Of a stretch of DNA of 43,336 nucleotides, positions 16,289 to 26,179 are shown piece after piece. How positions within the stretch are numbered: position 1 is the stretch's first letter; each line of letters begins with the position of its first letter. The translations under genes and the position numbers were made by a program. The notes beneath the pieces were generated by a model that was not told the DNA's origin, searched no databases, and worked only from the letters and a program-made list of their open reading frames with translations. This stretch comes from Gammaproteobacteria bacterium (GTDB taxonomy: Bacteria; Pseudomonadota; Gammaproteobacteria; SZUA-140), in the NCBI GenBank assembly GCA_021648525.1, contig JAKISP010000036.1, positions 1 through 43,336 on the forward strand, written 5' to 3'.

Positions 16289-19200
16289 TCATATTTTATC
16301 TTTCACCAGATCAACCAGAGCATTTTGCATCTCCTCTGCTGTTGGTACAATCCAGTTAACCCCACTATAAGTCAACTCACTACGCGGTTTCTCCTGATAG
16401 CGCGCATCCGCAGTAGCACCCAGGTGCACATCAAGCGGCAGCCGTTCATCAGCAAGATTCAAACGTTCGGATTCCCACACATCGATCGAGCCAATCAACA
16501 CATCGATTTTGGCATAAAGATAACCGTCCAGTGAAATAAGAATGATTGGCTGAACATCAATCGCCAGATCAGCATCCACCGCAAAACCATCCTGTACATT
16601 CCAGTTTGGCTGTACGGTTAAATCCATATTGCCATCCATCTCCGCTCCCACGGTCAATGCAATCCGGCCACCACCACGTAAGATAAGCACCCGCGCAGAG
16701 AGTCCTAGTTCCAACGTCCCTTCAAGCCCCGCCTGAGCATCCATGTGCAAACGCGCGTTACCCGTTACCTGTGTTGCATTCGGGTCATCAAAATCATAAA
16801 AAACAGCCAGCCTCACATCGGTTAATATCAACGGACTGGTATGCAGATAGGCGTTGAGACTTCCATTAAGGTCCAGCGCAACATCGGCAACCCCAATCGA
16901 TGCCAGCGGAATATTGAGATCAAAACTGGGTCGCCTGGCACGCGGTATATCAAAATCGGGGGTCTGTTCATCACTCAGGATTTCAATATCCTCCGTGACC
17001 TCAATTCCACCCTGAATACTGACACTACCCTCTTGATCAAAAGCGATACCTGTACTGGCCGCTAACCATGGTGTTAATTGCAGTTCAACATTGCCACTGC
17101 CATAAAATACAAAGTCATCCGTCATTCCACCATCTCGCGGCTGACCATTTTCATCTAACGCCCGATTGGTCACCCCAACCGTGACCCGGCCGGAAGCGAT
17201 ATCGTGCACAAAATTAACCGCCACATGCGCATCAAAAATACCGCCCTGAATCTCGCCTGCCAACACAACCGCCGTCAATCCGGGAATGTTGTCCGTATCC
17301 AGATCGCCGCTAATCGAACCACCAAGGTTCCACTCACCCTCGCTATCTTTCTCAATACGTGCGGTAACCGTACCGCTGCGCAACCCCGGCACGGCATCGC
17401 TCAAATTAACCGTCGCCCCAAGTGAAAAGCCATCAACAACGGAGTGGCTAAATTCAAGTGAACCACTCTCCAGCCAGGGGTAATTAAAACTCACATCCCC
17501 AGCACCACTCAGCACATCATTCGCCCAGTTAACATTCAGCGAACCGCTATCAATGCCGGGTATCAGACCATTTTCGAAACCAACGCGGCCACCAATGCTC
17601 CAGTCACCATTCTGATAACCCATTTGCAAGGTGGCCGGATTAAACAGCGTCGAATCAAAATTAAACTCACCACTTGCACTAAGGCCATCATCTTGTCCAA
17701 TAGCAGCTGACACCTGCCCTTCACCTACACCATTAATCAGAAAGACAACCTGCCCCGCCGCACTCCAGCCCTGCTCTAAACCGTACCCTAAACGCAGCGT
17801 ACACTCGTTAATATCGAACGGGGCCGGTATCGCAATTTCATCAGCCGTAAACTCCTTAAAGATTTCAATATCACCTTCGGCGAGCCGTATCCCAATGCTG
17901 GTGTTATCCTTAAAGAACGGTAATGTGACGTTAATATTGCCCGTCGCCACAATTCCCTGGTCACCAGAAATATCAAGCGCATCAAAAGCAATCGGGCTAA
18001 AGAATTTAGCGTTCAGATTCCCAATCGTCGTGCGCATTGAATCAGGCAAAATGCCGCCATAACGTGCACCCGTAAAACGATTCAACGGCAAATCAAACGG
18101 CTCGGTTGAACCAAAGACCTTACTTCGCTGCGATACATGCATGCGTAGATATCCCATATCGGGGCTTTGCACTTCTTCATCAGAATCTGTTTTGAAAAAT
18201 TTATGCGTAATCACAAAAGGCTTAAGCCAGTAACGCTCACTACTCTGGCTTGATGGAACCGGCTGCTCTGCTGTTGTATTGCCACTCCAGTTGAAAGCAC
18301 GACTGACGCCACCATTAGGCCGTGAAAAGAGACGCACCAGACCCGGGCCACCGATTTTTGTCGGATCGGCAGCCACCACTGCATTTAAATGTGTTGCCGC
18401 TTCAATTTCTTCTCGCTCCCAGTAGTCTACACGCCGCACAGTAGAGCCACCCGAACCCTCTGCACGCTCAAATACAAGGGTATAACGCGTTTTAATTTCA
18501 GCGGGGGTTGAACCATACGCTTCATCAGTCGCGGCGATAAAAGCGTTGATTTTAGCCATAATGGCATCCCGAATATCACGACCAGATTGCTGATTCCTGC
18601 GTCCTTCCAGTAACTCCATATTCGCAAGGTCATTACCTCTTAAGGAGTGCGGCCAATTAGAAAGCTGCAGTTCAACGATGTGATCGACATGAAAAAAGTT
18701 GGCAATTCCTCGGCGACCACTCCCACCCCAGGTTGGCGTCATAAACTCCGTGGTGATATCATCCAGTGAGCCGTTGTAATAGCGATTTCTCCCACCAGCA
18801 GCCCTCACCTCAAAGACATATTCACTGCCTTCAGGCATTTCACCTGCATTGGCCGTTCGTAGACGATCTTCCAGCCCACTTCTCACATTATCCCGGCTAA
18901 CCTCCCGCAACCATTTTTGCCGTTGCACCGGATTATTATCACCCGTACGGTCAACCGTTCGGCCCTTACCTCGTTTAAGTGGGGATTCGGCGGTGTAGCG
19001 CCTACCCCGGTGATCCTGCTTTTTGAAACGAGGAATCTGAATCTGAGCCCAGGTGATGGTTTCAGCCTGTCGATCCACTAATCCAGTCTGTTTGTCACCC
19101 GCCACATTGGGTATCACGAGTGGCTCTTGCGCTGCGACATCATCATCCCGTGTTGTCTGCACAGAAGGCACCTGCTGCGATGCTCCCTGTTGCACCACAT

Positions 19201-19957
19201 GTGTTAATTCATGAGCCAGCAATTTTTTTCCTGCGCGACTATGCGGCGTATATTCGCCCTGTGCAAACACGATATGATTACCATGCGTAAAGGCACGTGC
19301 ACCCAGGCGCGTCGCGAGCTGCCCCGCTGCCTGATCCGTATGAACACGCGTCTGGCTAAAATCATACCCGAGGCGAGACTCAAAAAAATCGCGCTCGGCA
19401 AGCGGCTGACCACCGCCACGAATCGCCGCAATCTGCACCGCCAACTGCTCTCCAACAGAAATACCCGCAGGCTCCAGCAACTCATCATTAACAACATCAT
19501 CGGCTTTACGCTGCAACTCATCTTCACATTCGGCACAAAGCCGCTGAACATCCGCCGCCGCAATATTAGCTGTCGCGTTAACGCCAGAAGAGCGCACCGA
19601 TGCCTGAGCCGCATTACCAGCAGGTGATGACTCAGCATGCGGCACACTGGAAACACTGACCGACTGAGCCTTTACCGCCGAGGTAACCACATCACGACTG
19701 GCCAGCTCCGTGTGTTGCCCGCTCACTACCTGCTCAGCGACCCGATCCGCCTCTTTTTCAAAACGATCATCCGCCTGCCCCAATTGCATCTTTGCCTGTA
19801 CCTGAGGCCGCTGCGCACTGTCATGATTTGCGGTACGTAGAATTGAACGCACCTCACGGTGCTGTACATCATGGTCTGAACGCGGTCGATGAAGCACTCG
19901 CCGCTTTGGCACATCAACTGGCTTCTGCTTAAGCGGTTTCGCCGCTACCCCAGCCAT
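16289..19957 (-). CDS. DUF4157 protein with HNH-like motif, probable eCIS payload
   Basis: A 1222-residue protein. A basic N-terminal stretch is followed by a motif shared with other DUF4157 proteins (KMQLGQADDRFEKEADRVAE), a CxxC motif (LCAECEDELQ) and the DUF4157 domain (about 183-258) with an intact metallopeptidase-type HELTH (249-253). Residues ~415-465 read FFHVDHIVELQLSNWP, then NDLANMELLE and RRNQQSG. This is an HNH-nuclease-like pattern seen in other DUF4157 toxins, though the last His is replaced. From ~590 to the end is a long beta-rich region of alternating Gly/hydrophobic strands (GSLNVNW, GDVSFNY, SGSLEFSH). DUF4157 proteins are strongly associated with eCIS operons and thought to be loaded cargo. 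It is the last gene of the eCIS run, 19 bases behind the other DUF4157 gene. Toxicity is inferred. Confidence 0.75.
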   Translation of the reverse strand: MAGVAAKPLKQKPVDVPKRRVLHRPRSDHDVQHREVRSILRTANHDSAQRPQVQAKMQLGQADDRFEKEADRVAEQVVSGQHTELASRDVVTSAVKAQSVSVSSVPHAESSPAGNAAQASVRSSGVNATANIAAADVQRLCAECEDELQRKADDVVNDELLEPAGISVGEQLAVQIAAIRGGGQPLAERDFFESRLGYDFSQTRVHTDQAAGQLATRLGARAFTHGNHIVFAQGEYTPHSRAGKKLLAHELTHVVQQGASQQVPSVQTTRDDDVAAQEPLVIPNVAGDKQTGLVDRQAETITWAQIQIPRFKKQDHRGRRYTAESPLKRGKGRTVDRTGDNNPVQRQKWLREVSRDNVRSGLEDRLRTANAGEMPEGSEYVFEVRAAGGRNRYYNGSLDDITTEFMTPTWGGSGRRGIANFFHVDHIVELQLSNWPHSLRGNDLANMELLEGRRNQQSGRDIRDAIMAKINAFIAATDEAYGSTPAEIKTRYTLVFERAEGSGGSTVRRVDYWEREEIEAATHLNAVVAADPTKIGGPGLVRLFSRPNGGVSRAFNWSGNTTAEQPVPSSQSSERYWLKPFVITHKFFKTDSDEEVQSPDMGYLRMHVSQRSKVFGSTEPFDLPLNRFTGARYGGILPDSMRTTIGNLNAKFFSPIAFDALDISGDQGIVATGNINVTLPFFKDNTSIGIRLAEGDIEIFKEFTADEIAIPAPFDINECTLRLGYGLEQGWSAAGQVVFLINGVGEGQVSAAIGQDDGLSASGEFNFDSTLFNPATLQMGYQNGDWSIGGRVGFENGLIPGIDSGSLNVNWANDVLSGAGDVSFNYPWLESGSLEFSHSVVDGFSLGATVNLSDAVPGLRSGTVTARIEKDSEGEWNLGGSISGDLDTDNIPGLTAVVLAGEIQGGIFDAHVAVNFVHDIASGRVTVGVTNRALDENGQPRDGGMTDDFVFYGSGNVELQLTPWLAASTGIAFDQEGSVSIQGGIEVTEDIEILSDEQTPDFDIPRARRPSFDLNIPLASIGVADVALDLNGSLNAYLHTSPLILTDVRLAVFYDFDDPNATQVTGNARLHMDAQAGLEGTLELGLSARVLILRGGGRIALTVGAEMDGNMDLTVQPNWNVQDGFAVDADLAIDVQPIILISLDGYLYAKIDVLIGSIDVWESERLNLADERLPLDVHLGATADARYQEKPRSELTYSGVNWIVPTAEEMQNALVDLVKDKI

Positions 19958-19976
19958 CTGTTTTTTATCTCAATAA

Positions 19977-21536
19977 TCACCAGTTAACCCGCACAAAACT
20001 CTGCCCACCCACGCGCCGATTACTATTACAGACATCCAGCACGCGCAACATAAACTGCCACTGCCCTGCCAGCGATATAAGCCCATCGGGGGCATCACTC
20101 CCTCGGTAGCGGTGCCCATAGGCCTGATTACGGCGACCATTGCTATCAAGGCATTGATCAACACTCTGTGGATCAGAATATCTACCAGAACGATGACCAT
20201 AACGTTGATTCTGATCATCCCGGTCTTCGGTCCAGGCATTAACAGGATGTGTCGGCCTGAAGCCAGCATGCGGTACGGTAGTACCCGCACCAAAAGAGGC
20301 CGCCGCGGCAGCATTCCAACGAATATATTGGCGCACCTCACAGCACGAAGGCAATACTCCGTTCGCTGGTGCACTTCTAAAATCAGCTGAAAACCTGAAA
20401 GAAGCGGACTCCCTGCCAGCCTCTGCTGGTGCCGCATTCAACACACCAGAAGGACGATACCGTGGCCCAGCGTCCAGTTCACAGCGCCCCTCACCTTCTG
20501 CACCAATCTCTCGAAACAGTGGCCGTGCGGTACGCGGCCCCAGCTTACCGTCCTCAGTTAACCCGTAAGAGGCCTGCCAGCTCACAATTGCATTCACAAA
20601 AGCCGCATCAATCACCGCAGGCGTCGGCGCAACCCCCAGCACATCCCGAATTAACTCAATCATTTGCGCACTATCAGGCACCGATGTCATGAATCTCGTG
20701 TTATAGGCAATGGCATCTGCTACCTGTGCTGCACTCAACAGCGCTCCGTCCCGGTCACCACGGGGTGGCTCAATCGCAAAATCACGCTGCACCAACGGGA
20801 CACCTCCACTCTGCTGAATCACATGTGTCAACTCATGCGACAGCAAGCGTCGCCCCTCACGACTAGCGGGGTTAAATTCACCGCGACCAAACACAATTTG
20901 ATCACCAACAGTATAGGCCCGGCTACCAATCGCCTGCGCAGAATTTGCCGCCTCGCGGTCCGTATGAACACGTACATGTTCAAAAGAAGTACCAAAACTT
21001 TGCTCCGCAAAATGACGGCTCGACTCATCCAGTGGCCGCCCGGAGCGCTTAAGCGTTCGCTGGATCTGCACTTGTGCCGACTCGCCCGTAACACCCCGTC
21101 CACCGTTATCACTTTTAGATTGCAGCAATGCCTCTTCATCTTCGTCGGTTTGGCGCTGAACAGACACCTCTGCACGCTTAGGCTGTAGCAACGTCTCCTC
21201 TTCTTCATCCAGGTTGCGTTGAACAAGCCCATCACGGCTGCTCTCATCCAGCTCTTCCTGACATTCGGTGCACATGCGCTGCACACCTTCTCCCGCCTGC
21301 AGTAAGACATTATGTTGCGATTGGTTAACAACGGCATCCGCAACGCGATCCGCCTCTTGCTCGAACCGGTCATTCGGCGCACCTATTTTAAGCTTTGGCT
21401 GAAGTGCAGACTGAGCAGTTGAACGCCCCAGCACCCTTCGCACCACATCGCCCTGCGGCGAAACAACCGTCTCGAGGCTAAAACGCCGCGGTTTAGCTGC
21501 CGGGTAACAAACAGGTGGATAAGTGTATGCCCTCAT
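19977..21536 (-). CDS. DUF4157 protein with peptidoglycan-binding-like segment, probable eCIS payload
   Basis: A 519-residue protein. It shares with its neighbour the N-terminal motif (KLKIGAPNDRFEQEADRVAD), a CxxC motif (RMCTECQEEL) and the DUF4157 domain (about 168-243) with HELTH at 234-238. The linker has two copies of an acidic QRNLDEEEETLLQ-like segment. Residues ~305-342 (AIVSWQASYGLTEDGKLGPRTA) resemble a PG_binding_1 domain. The C-terminal ~150 residues are Cys/Arg-rich with repeated RYGHR/AYGHRYRG and are not recognised; this is the likely effector part. GGAGG precedes the ATG. Sitting between the 1519-residue protein and the second DUF4157 gene, it is most simply read as cargo acting at or crossing a cell wall. 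Confidence 0.72.
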   Translation of the reverse strand: MRAYTYPPVCYPAAKPRRFSLETVVSPQGDVVRRVLGRSTAQSALQPKLKIGAPNDRFEQEADRVADAVVNQSQHNVLLQAGEGVQRMCTECQEELDESSRDGLVQRNLDEEEETLLQPKRAEVSVQRQTDEDEEALLQSKSDNGGRGVTGESAQVQIQRTLKRSGRPLDESSRHFAEQSFGTSFEHVRVHTDREAANSAQAIGSRAYTVGDQIVFGRGEFNPASREGRRLLSHELTHVIQQSGGVPLVQRDFAIEPPRGDRDGALLSAAQVADAIAYNTRFMTSVPDSAQMIELIRDVLGVAPTPAVIDAAFVNAIVSWQASYGLTEDGKLGPRTARPLFREIGAEGEGRCELDAGPRYRPSGVLNAAPAEAGRESASFRFSADFRSAPANGVLPSCCEVRQYIRWNAAAAASFGAGTTVPHAGFRPTHPVNAWTEDRDDQNQRYGHRSGRYSDPQSVDQCLDSNGRRNQAYGHRYRGSDAPDGLISLAGQWQFMLRVLDVCNSNRRVGGQSFVRVNW

Positions 21537-21551
21537 ATTGCACCTCCAGTG

Positions 21552-24500
21552 CTATATCAGACGTTTTTTAGCGGCATTAATTAACGTCGTCGCGGTTCCC
21601 CGAGGAATCGCAGCCGCCTGACTTAACTTCGCAGGTGTCGCTGTCGCCAGCTCATCAATCGTACGTACACCAGCCTCGCGGAGGTTGCCATCAATTGTTT
21701 CATTAACCCCCGCAATTTCTTTAACAGGGCGACTTCTGGCCACCTCAAGTTTAATCTCCTCCTGCATCGCTTTTACTGCCAGCAGGCTATTATTCATATC
21801 TACCAGATCCCCTGCAATACTAGAACGAAGTGAATTCATCTCAACTAACTTTTGCTCTTCAGCAAGGCGTGCGCTACTCACCTGGTCCAGCTGAGTTTTA
21901 AGCGCCACCAACTCCGTCTCCACCGTTGATTTTTCATCCTGCAGTACCTTAAGATCACCGCTAACAGATGCTAATTCAACCACGCGCTCACGTCGCGCTT
22001 CGGTATCTAACAGTGCTGCATCCACATCACGAAAATCGGCAAGGTTTGCTTTACGTTTTTCCAGCTGCACCATCTCGGCTTTGGTCTCATCAGAAATCTC
22101 AACACTGGTTGCAACCGCCGGCTTTTCAACGCTATAAAACACAACCTTGCCACCATCCTGAATCAACGTCACTTTGCTGCCCGCCACTAAACGCGGCGGG
22201 GTACTGTTATAGTCAGCCAGATAAGTGGCTTCCTGCGTGGCGTCATACGCTTTGATCCCCACCACTTCCACCTGATTATCCTGCAACTCTTTGACTGCAT
22301 CATTGACCGAGCTCTTCATCAGCGCCTGCTTTTTAACACCACGGTCAGAGCGCACCTCAGGTGCAACCACTTGCGTCACGCGGTCACCCGCCAGCCTGCC
22401 AAAGAATCTAAAACCGGTCGTCTGGTCTCGCCATAACGCACGAAAATCAGTGCGACCATAAGTCTGCACCGTGTTACGACCACGAGCAGCCGTCACGTTA
22501 TTCTGAGATGCCTGTTTATAAGCGCCGCCTGCTGTCGGCTGCTGAATTAAACTATCACGCCTGCTACCAAAAAAGTCCGGCATCACCCAGCAACAGAATT
22601 TACTGACAGCCGTCTTAATCAGCGGCATCACTGGCACCAATGACATCCAGTAATCCATCACCGGAAAAGACTTCACATATTTACGTTTATCGAAATTACA
22701 GACTTTATAAACCCTGTTTTCTCGAATATCCACGTTGGCCAGGTAAAGTATCTCATCGCCATCACACTCTGGACATTTAACTAACAGGTGGTCACAGAAA
22801 CAGTCTTTAATATACTGGAGTAAATTCCCAAATAGCTCGTAAAAAACCAGCAACACATCGGTACGATAAGCGGCCAATGTTAAAAGGAATTCGGAATCGA
22901 CCATCAACTCAGTCGCAGGAATGACACTGATCGTGTTGCTAATAAAGTTTAATGTGTAGACCTGTCCGTTGGTGGTATCAACAATCACATCTGTCGGTTG
23001 AATCTGCACCGGGGTACGGTAATAGCTACTGGCATCACCATCTGCCGTCATTAATTGAAGACGATAGCCATCTTCCATCGCCAATATTAAATGATCACTT
23101 TCGTGATGAAATGCTAGTGATATCTGGGTATTCTCAACAGGTGTGATAGTGCCAGGTATCACGTTCGCACTCTCTCTCTCTCCACCATAGCTCAATACTG
23201 GTATCCCGCTCGCATTCTCTCTCCCGCCACCATAGGTCAATAACAGTTTATGCTCTTGTTGCTCCGGGTCATCAGCAATTACATACAGGCGACCATTCAC
23301 CATATCGCCAGGCCCATCAGCCGCGCGGATAGCCAAACCATCCGTTCCACTCAGCGGCTCACCTGTTATTCCCCGCAGAGGGATACTATTAGACAGAGAA
23401 TCACCACTAGTAGGCAATGCCAACACACAGGCTATGATTTCATCATAACGCGCTGATTTTGTCAGATCATCGCTTTGGCTGGTACAATAAGCGACGCCAT
23501 TTTTCTCATCAATCACCATATGACCAACCGCATTAAAGCTATGCACTGGCAGTGGGCGCGGCTTATTCTCATCCATCATTATGGATGGGCGTAGATAGAA
23601 CAGCCCCATGCCATGTCCAATCGCATAGATTAAGCCGTCATCACTGGCCGCTACCTGCATCTCTGTAATGTTGATATTACAGAGAATTGCCATCTGCTCC
23701 CAGGCGTAGTCATCAGCGATACGGGCCACGCCAAAAACAGAATCTGTTCCGCGCACATTAGCCGTTGCAAAAAGCAACGCGCCATCAGACGAAAAAGTAA
23801 TGGCAGAGACTTCAGCGCCAGCAGCAGAAGGCATTTCAAGTACGTTAATCAGCTGCCCGTTAGCAAGTTCAAAGACATTAATGGTGTTATCCGTACCGCC
23901 ATAGGTATAGAGGTGTTTTCCATTGGGGTGCTGCTTGATGCGGGTATGATTATTCTTACCAAAAATAGTGGTCATACCACGATCAGGAAATGGATACTCG
24001 GGGAACTCTTCATCCTGAAACATACCGCAAAAAGTAGCACTCTGAAGTACACAGCGTAATTGATGATAGAGATCGCGTAAAATCAGGTGCTCTCTCTGAG
24101 AGAGAAAAACATAACTGCCATTTTCTGAATTAACCAACTGCACCAGTAAATTAATCGCACTGGTGAATTTTCGCCGCTCAATTGAAACCAGCCCGGTTGA
24201 ACCTCCTTCAATTTTTTCGACTTCATCTGTATCCAGGAAACTAAATTCAGCGACGATCGATTCAATCAGCCCCAAAATACAGTTTTCGAAAAAGTCCATT
24301 AACAAGGTGCCATCCAGCATCGATTTTTTATGCTTAAGCGGATCATAAGCCTCAACACTGACCACTGGCTGACCATTAGCGCCCAGGTCAATCCGCAGAC
24401 AAACACTGGCTTCCCCATTAACCAGAACAGGTTGTCCAGATTCCTTTTCTAAATTCTCAATATAGCTAATAAGATCCAGTTCAATCGCCTCATCAAGCAC

Positions 24501-26111
24501 CACATCTTCACCCAGACAGGTCAAGGCATAGCCTTTTGTAATGAGAATTTGACGGCGTGCCGCCTCTCCTGTATCACCTTCATTTTCCTCACCCTGACAA
24601 CCGGGAGGATAGGTATCCGAACCACACTTCGCAATCAGGCCACAGACAATTCCCCAGCCATGCAGGTGTTTATTATGCCAACGCAGATCACGCGCCTTAC
24701 ATAAATAATCAATCGCCTCCTGCACACTATCAACAGCCGGCATATCACAGGCGTCATTATCGTAACAAACATCCTTTGCCTGAATATCCGTTAGTGGTGG
24801 GAAGTCAAATCGCTTGCACTGCTCACTTTCATAGGCGCTGAATTCACCCGCCACCACAGAGCCCAGCGTCATGTAGTGATGACGAATCCCCTCTGGTAGC
24901 ACATTCGTCAGTAACTCATCACCCGCAATATCTCGATCCTGACGCACTTCCGTAGCCCAGTAATCACCACTTAACGCCTGCTGATCACCCAGGTTCAACG
25001 TAACAGTCATCGCATCCAGATAGAGGGCAACGCTCACCCCTTCAACCACATAACCATGTGCATCCGCAGCAACCGCAGTTGATAACGCCGTGCCCACATC
25101 TGAACCACTATCCAGCGTCCAGTTAACACCTGCTTTAACCAGTTCGCAATAACCATCCCAACGTCGCACCAACGAATAACCGCCAGGCGGGCTATCCGGA
25201 TAACCCGCCTCCAGCGCACCCGTCGTTGCAATAAAACCAGTCGCCAGATGTCGCCCAAGCTGCTTTTCGCTAGTCGATGTTTCAGCAACAGATGGCCCGC
25301 TATAAAATTCATAAGTGAAATTGTCCGACTCAAACCCGGGCGGCGCACTATCAATCTCATACTGCTCTGCACCATTTTCACTCGACCACTTCAACACCAC
25401 TCGCTCAGGCAGTCCGTTAATATCATATTCAACCTGATGAACTTCTACCCGAAACAGATAATTCCCGACCTTATCCTGCAGAGCGATTTCATCTGCACAG
25501 GGGTCACATGGATCAGGGTCAGTGCTACCCGCGCGTAACACCAGTGTTAATTCAGCGTCACCGATAGCCGGATTAACAGCGTTATCTTCCGGGTCTAACG
25601 TGGTAGGGCACCACTTCACCTGCGCCATTGTCTGAGTACGCGTGCAGGTATCGGCGCCATGTAAACCAGGGTCCCGCAGCTCACCATCTTCAAGCGTGAT
25701 CACCGCACGCTCCCACACATCAAGATAGTAGGTATAGTCTTCAGTAACAGGGAGCGGCGGGGCAGCGGGGAAATCAGCCTGATGCTGGTACTCAAAAAGC
25801 TCACCGGCCGGGTCGATTAATGTCGCACCAACAGCGGGGCGAACCTGCGCCGCAATACCATTCACATAGGCGTATCCCCACTTCAGCAGATGGCTTTGCG
25901 TACCATCACCGTTATCGACTATCGCCATCAGGCCACGCTCGCGCGGCGTGCCACTGCCGATCACATCCGCAAGCGCATCGCTCAGCCGGTTTTTGGCCAT
26001 ATCCGACAGCTCATTCCAGTCGGAATCGGTAAACATACGGCCCATCTGCTGATAAACACCCGAGTAACGTTTCAACTCATTTAAACTATTTCTGGAACGT
26101 TGTGTTTTCAT
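21552..26111 (-). CDS. Large multidomain eCIS protein (DUF6519-like N-terminus, beta-propeller, coiled coil, HhH)
   Basis: A 1519-residue protein that I do not recognise fully. The N-terminus (MKTQRSRNSLNELKRYSGVY, then MGRMFTDSDWNEL) resembles a family, recalled as DUF6519, found in eCIS operons. A segment near 455-520 with HLHGWGIVCGL follows. Residues ~720-1070 look like a beta-propeller (HPNGKHLYTYGGTDNTINVF and similar blades) and contain a short tandem repeat, YGGGRENASGIP/YGGERESANVIP. A Cys cluster CPECDGDE lies soon after. Residues ~1385-1460 form a coiled coil, and the last ~57 resemble helix-hairpin-helix repeats (ATPAKLSQAAAIPRGTATTL). Its place after the baseplate genes and before the cargo genes suggests a baseplate-attached fibre or receptor-binding structure. 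Only the operon association is firm. Confidence 0.6.
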   Translation of the reverse strand: MKTQRSRNSLNELKRYSGVYQQMGRMFTDSDWNELSDMAKNRLSDALADVIGSGTPRERGLMAIVDNGDGTQSHLLKWGYAYVNGIAAQVRPAVGATLIDPAGELFEYQHQADFPAAPPLPVTEDYTYYLDVWERAVITLEDGELRDPGLHGADTCTRTQTMAQVKWCPTTLDPEDNAVNPAIGDAELTLVLRAGSTDPDPCDPCADEIALQDKVGNYLFRVEVHQVEYDINGLPERVVLKWSSENGAEQYEIDSAPPGFESDNFTYEFYSGPSVAETSTSEKQLGRHLATGFIATTGALEAGYPDSPPGGYSLVRRWDGYCELVKAGVNWTLDSGSDVGTALSTAVAADAHGYVVEGVSVALYLDAMTVTLNLGDQQALSGDYWATEVRQDRDIAGDELLTNVLPEGIRHHYMTLGSVVAGEFSAYESEQCKRFDFPPLTDIQAKDVCYDNDACDMPAVDSVQEAIDYLCKARDLRWHNKHLHGWGIVCGLIAKCGSDTYPPGCQGEENEGDTGEAARRQILITKGYALTCLGEDVVLDEAIELDLISYIENLEKESGQPVLVNGEASVCLRIDLGANGQPVVSVEAYDPLKHKKSMLDGTLLMDFFENCILGLIESIVAEFSFLDTDEVEKIEGGSTGLVSIERRKFTSAINLLVQLVNSENGSYVFLSQREHLILRDLYHQLRCVLQSATFCGMFQDEEFPEYPFPDRGMTTIFGKNNHTRIKQHPNGKHLYTYGGTDNTINVFELANGQLINVLEMPSAAGAEVSAITFSSDGALLFATANVRGTDSVFGVARIADDYAWEQMAILCNINITEMQVAASDDGLIYAIGHGMGLFYLRPSIMMDENKPRPLPVHSFNAVGHMVIDEKNGVAYCTSQSDDLTKSARYDEIIACVLALPTSGDSLSNSIPLRGITGEPLSGTDGLAIRAADGPGDMVNGRLYVIADDPEQQEHKLLLTYGGGRENASGIPVLSYGGERESANVIPGTITPVENTQISLAFHHESDHLILAMEDGYRLQLMTADGDASSYYRTPVQIQPTDVIVDTTNGQVYTLNFISNTISVIPATELMVDSEFLLTLAAYRTDVLLVFYELFGNLLQYIKDCFCDHLLVKCPECDGDEILYLANVDIRENRVYKVCNFDKRKYVKSFPVMDYWMSLVPVMPLIKTAVSKFCCWVMPDFFGSRRDSLIQQPTAGGAYKQASQNNVTAARGRNTVQTYGRTDFRALWRDQTTGFRFFGRLAGDRVTQVVAPEVRSDRGVKKQALMKSSVNDAVKELQDNQVEVVGIKAYDATQEATYLADYNSTPPRLVAGSKVTLIQDGGKVVFYSVEKPAVATSVEISDETKAEMVQLEKRKANLADFRDVDAALLDTEARRERVVELASVSGDLKVLQDEKSTVETELVALKTQLDQVSSARLAEEQKLVEMNSLRSSIAGDLVDMNNSLLAVKAMQEEIKLEVARSRPVKEIAGVNETIDGNLREAGVRTIDELATATPAKLSQAAAIPRGTATTLINAAKKRLI

Positions 26112-26179
26112 AACTTTTTTATCCCGATTATCCTGATCGCTATCAAGCAGCCAGTCGGCTGCTATCGCTTTCCATCCCC

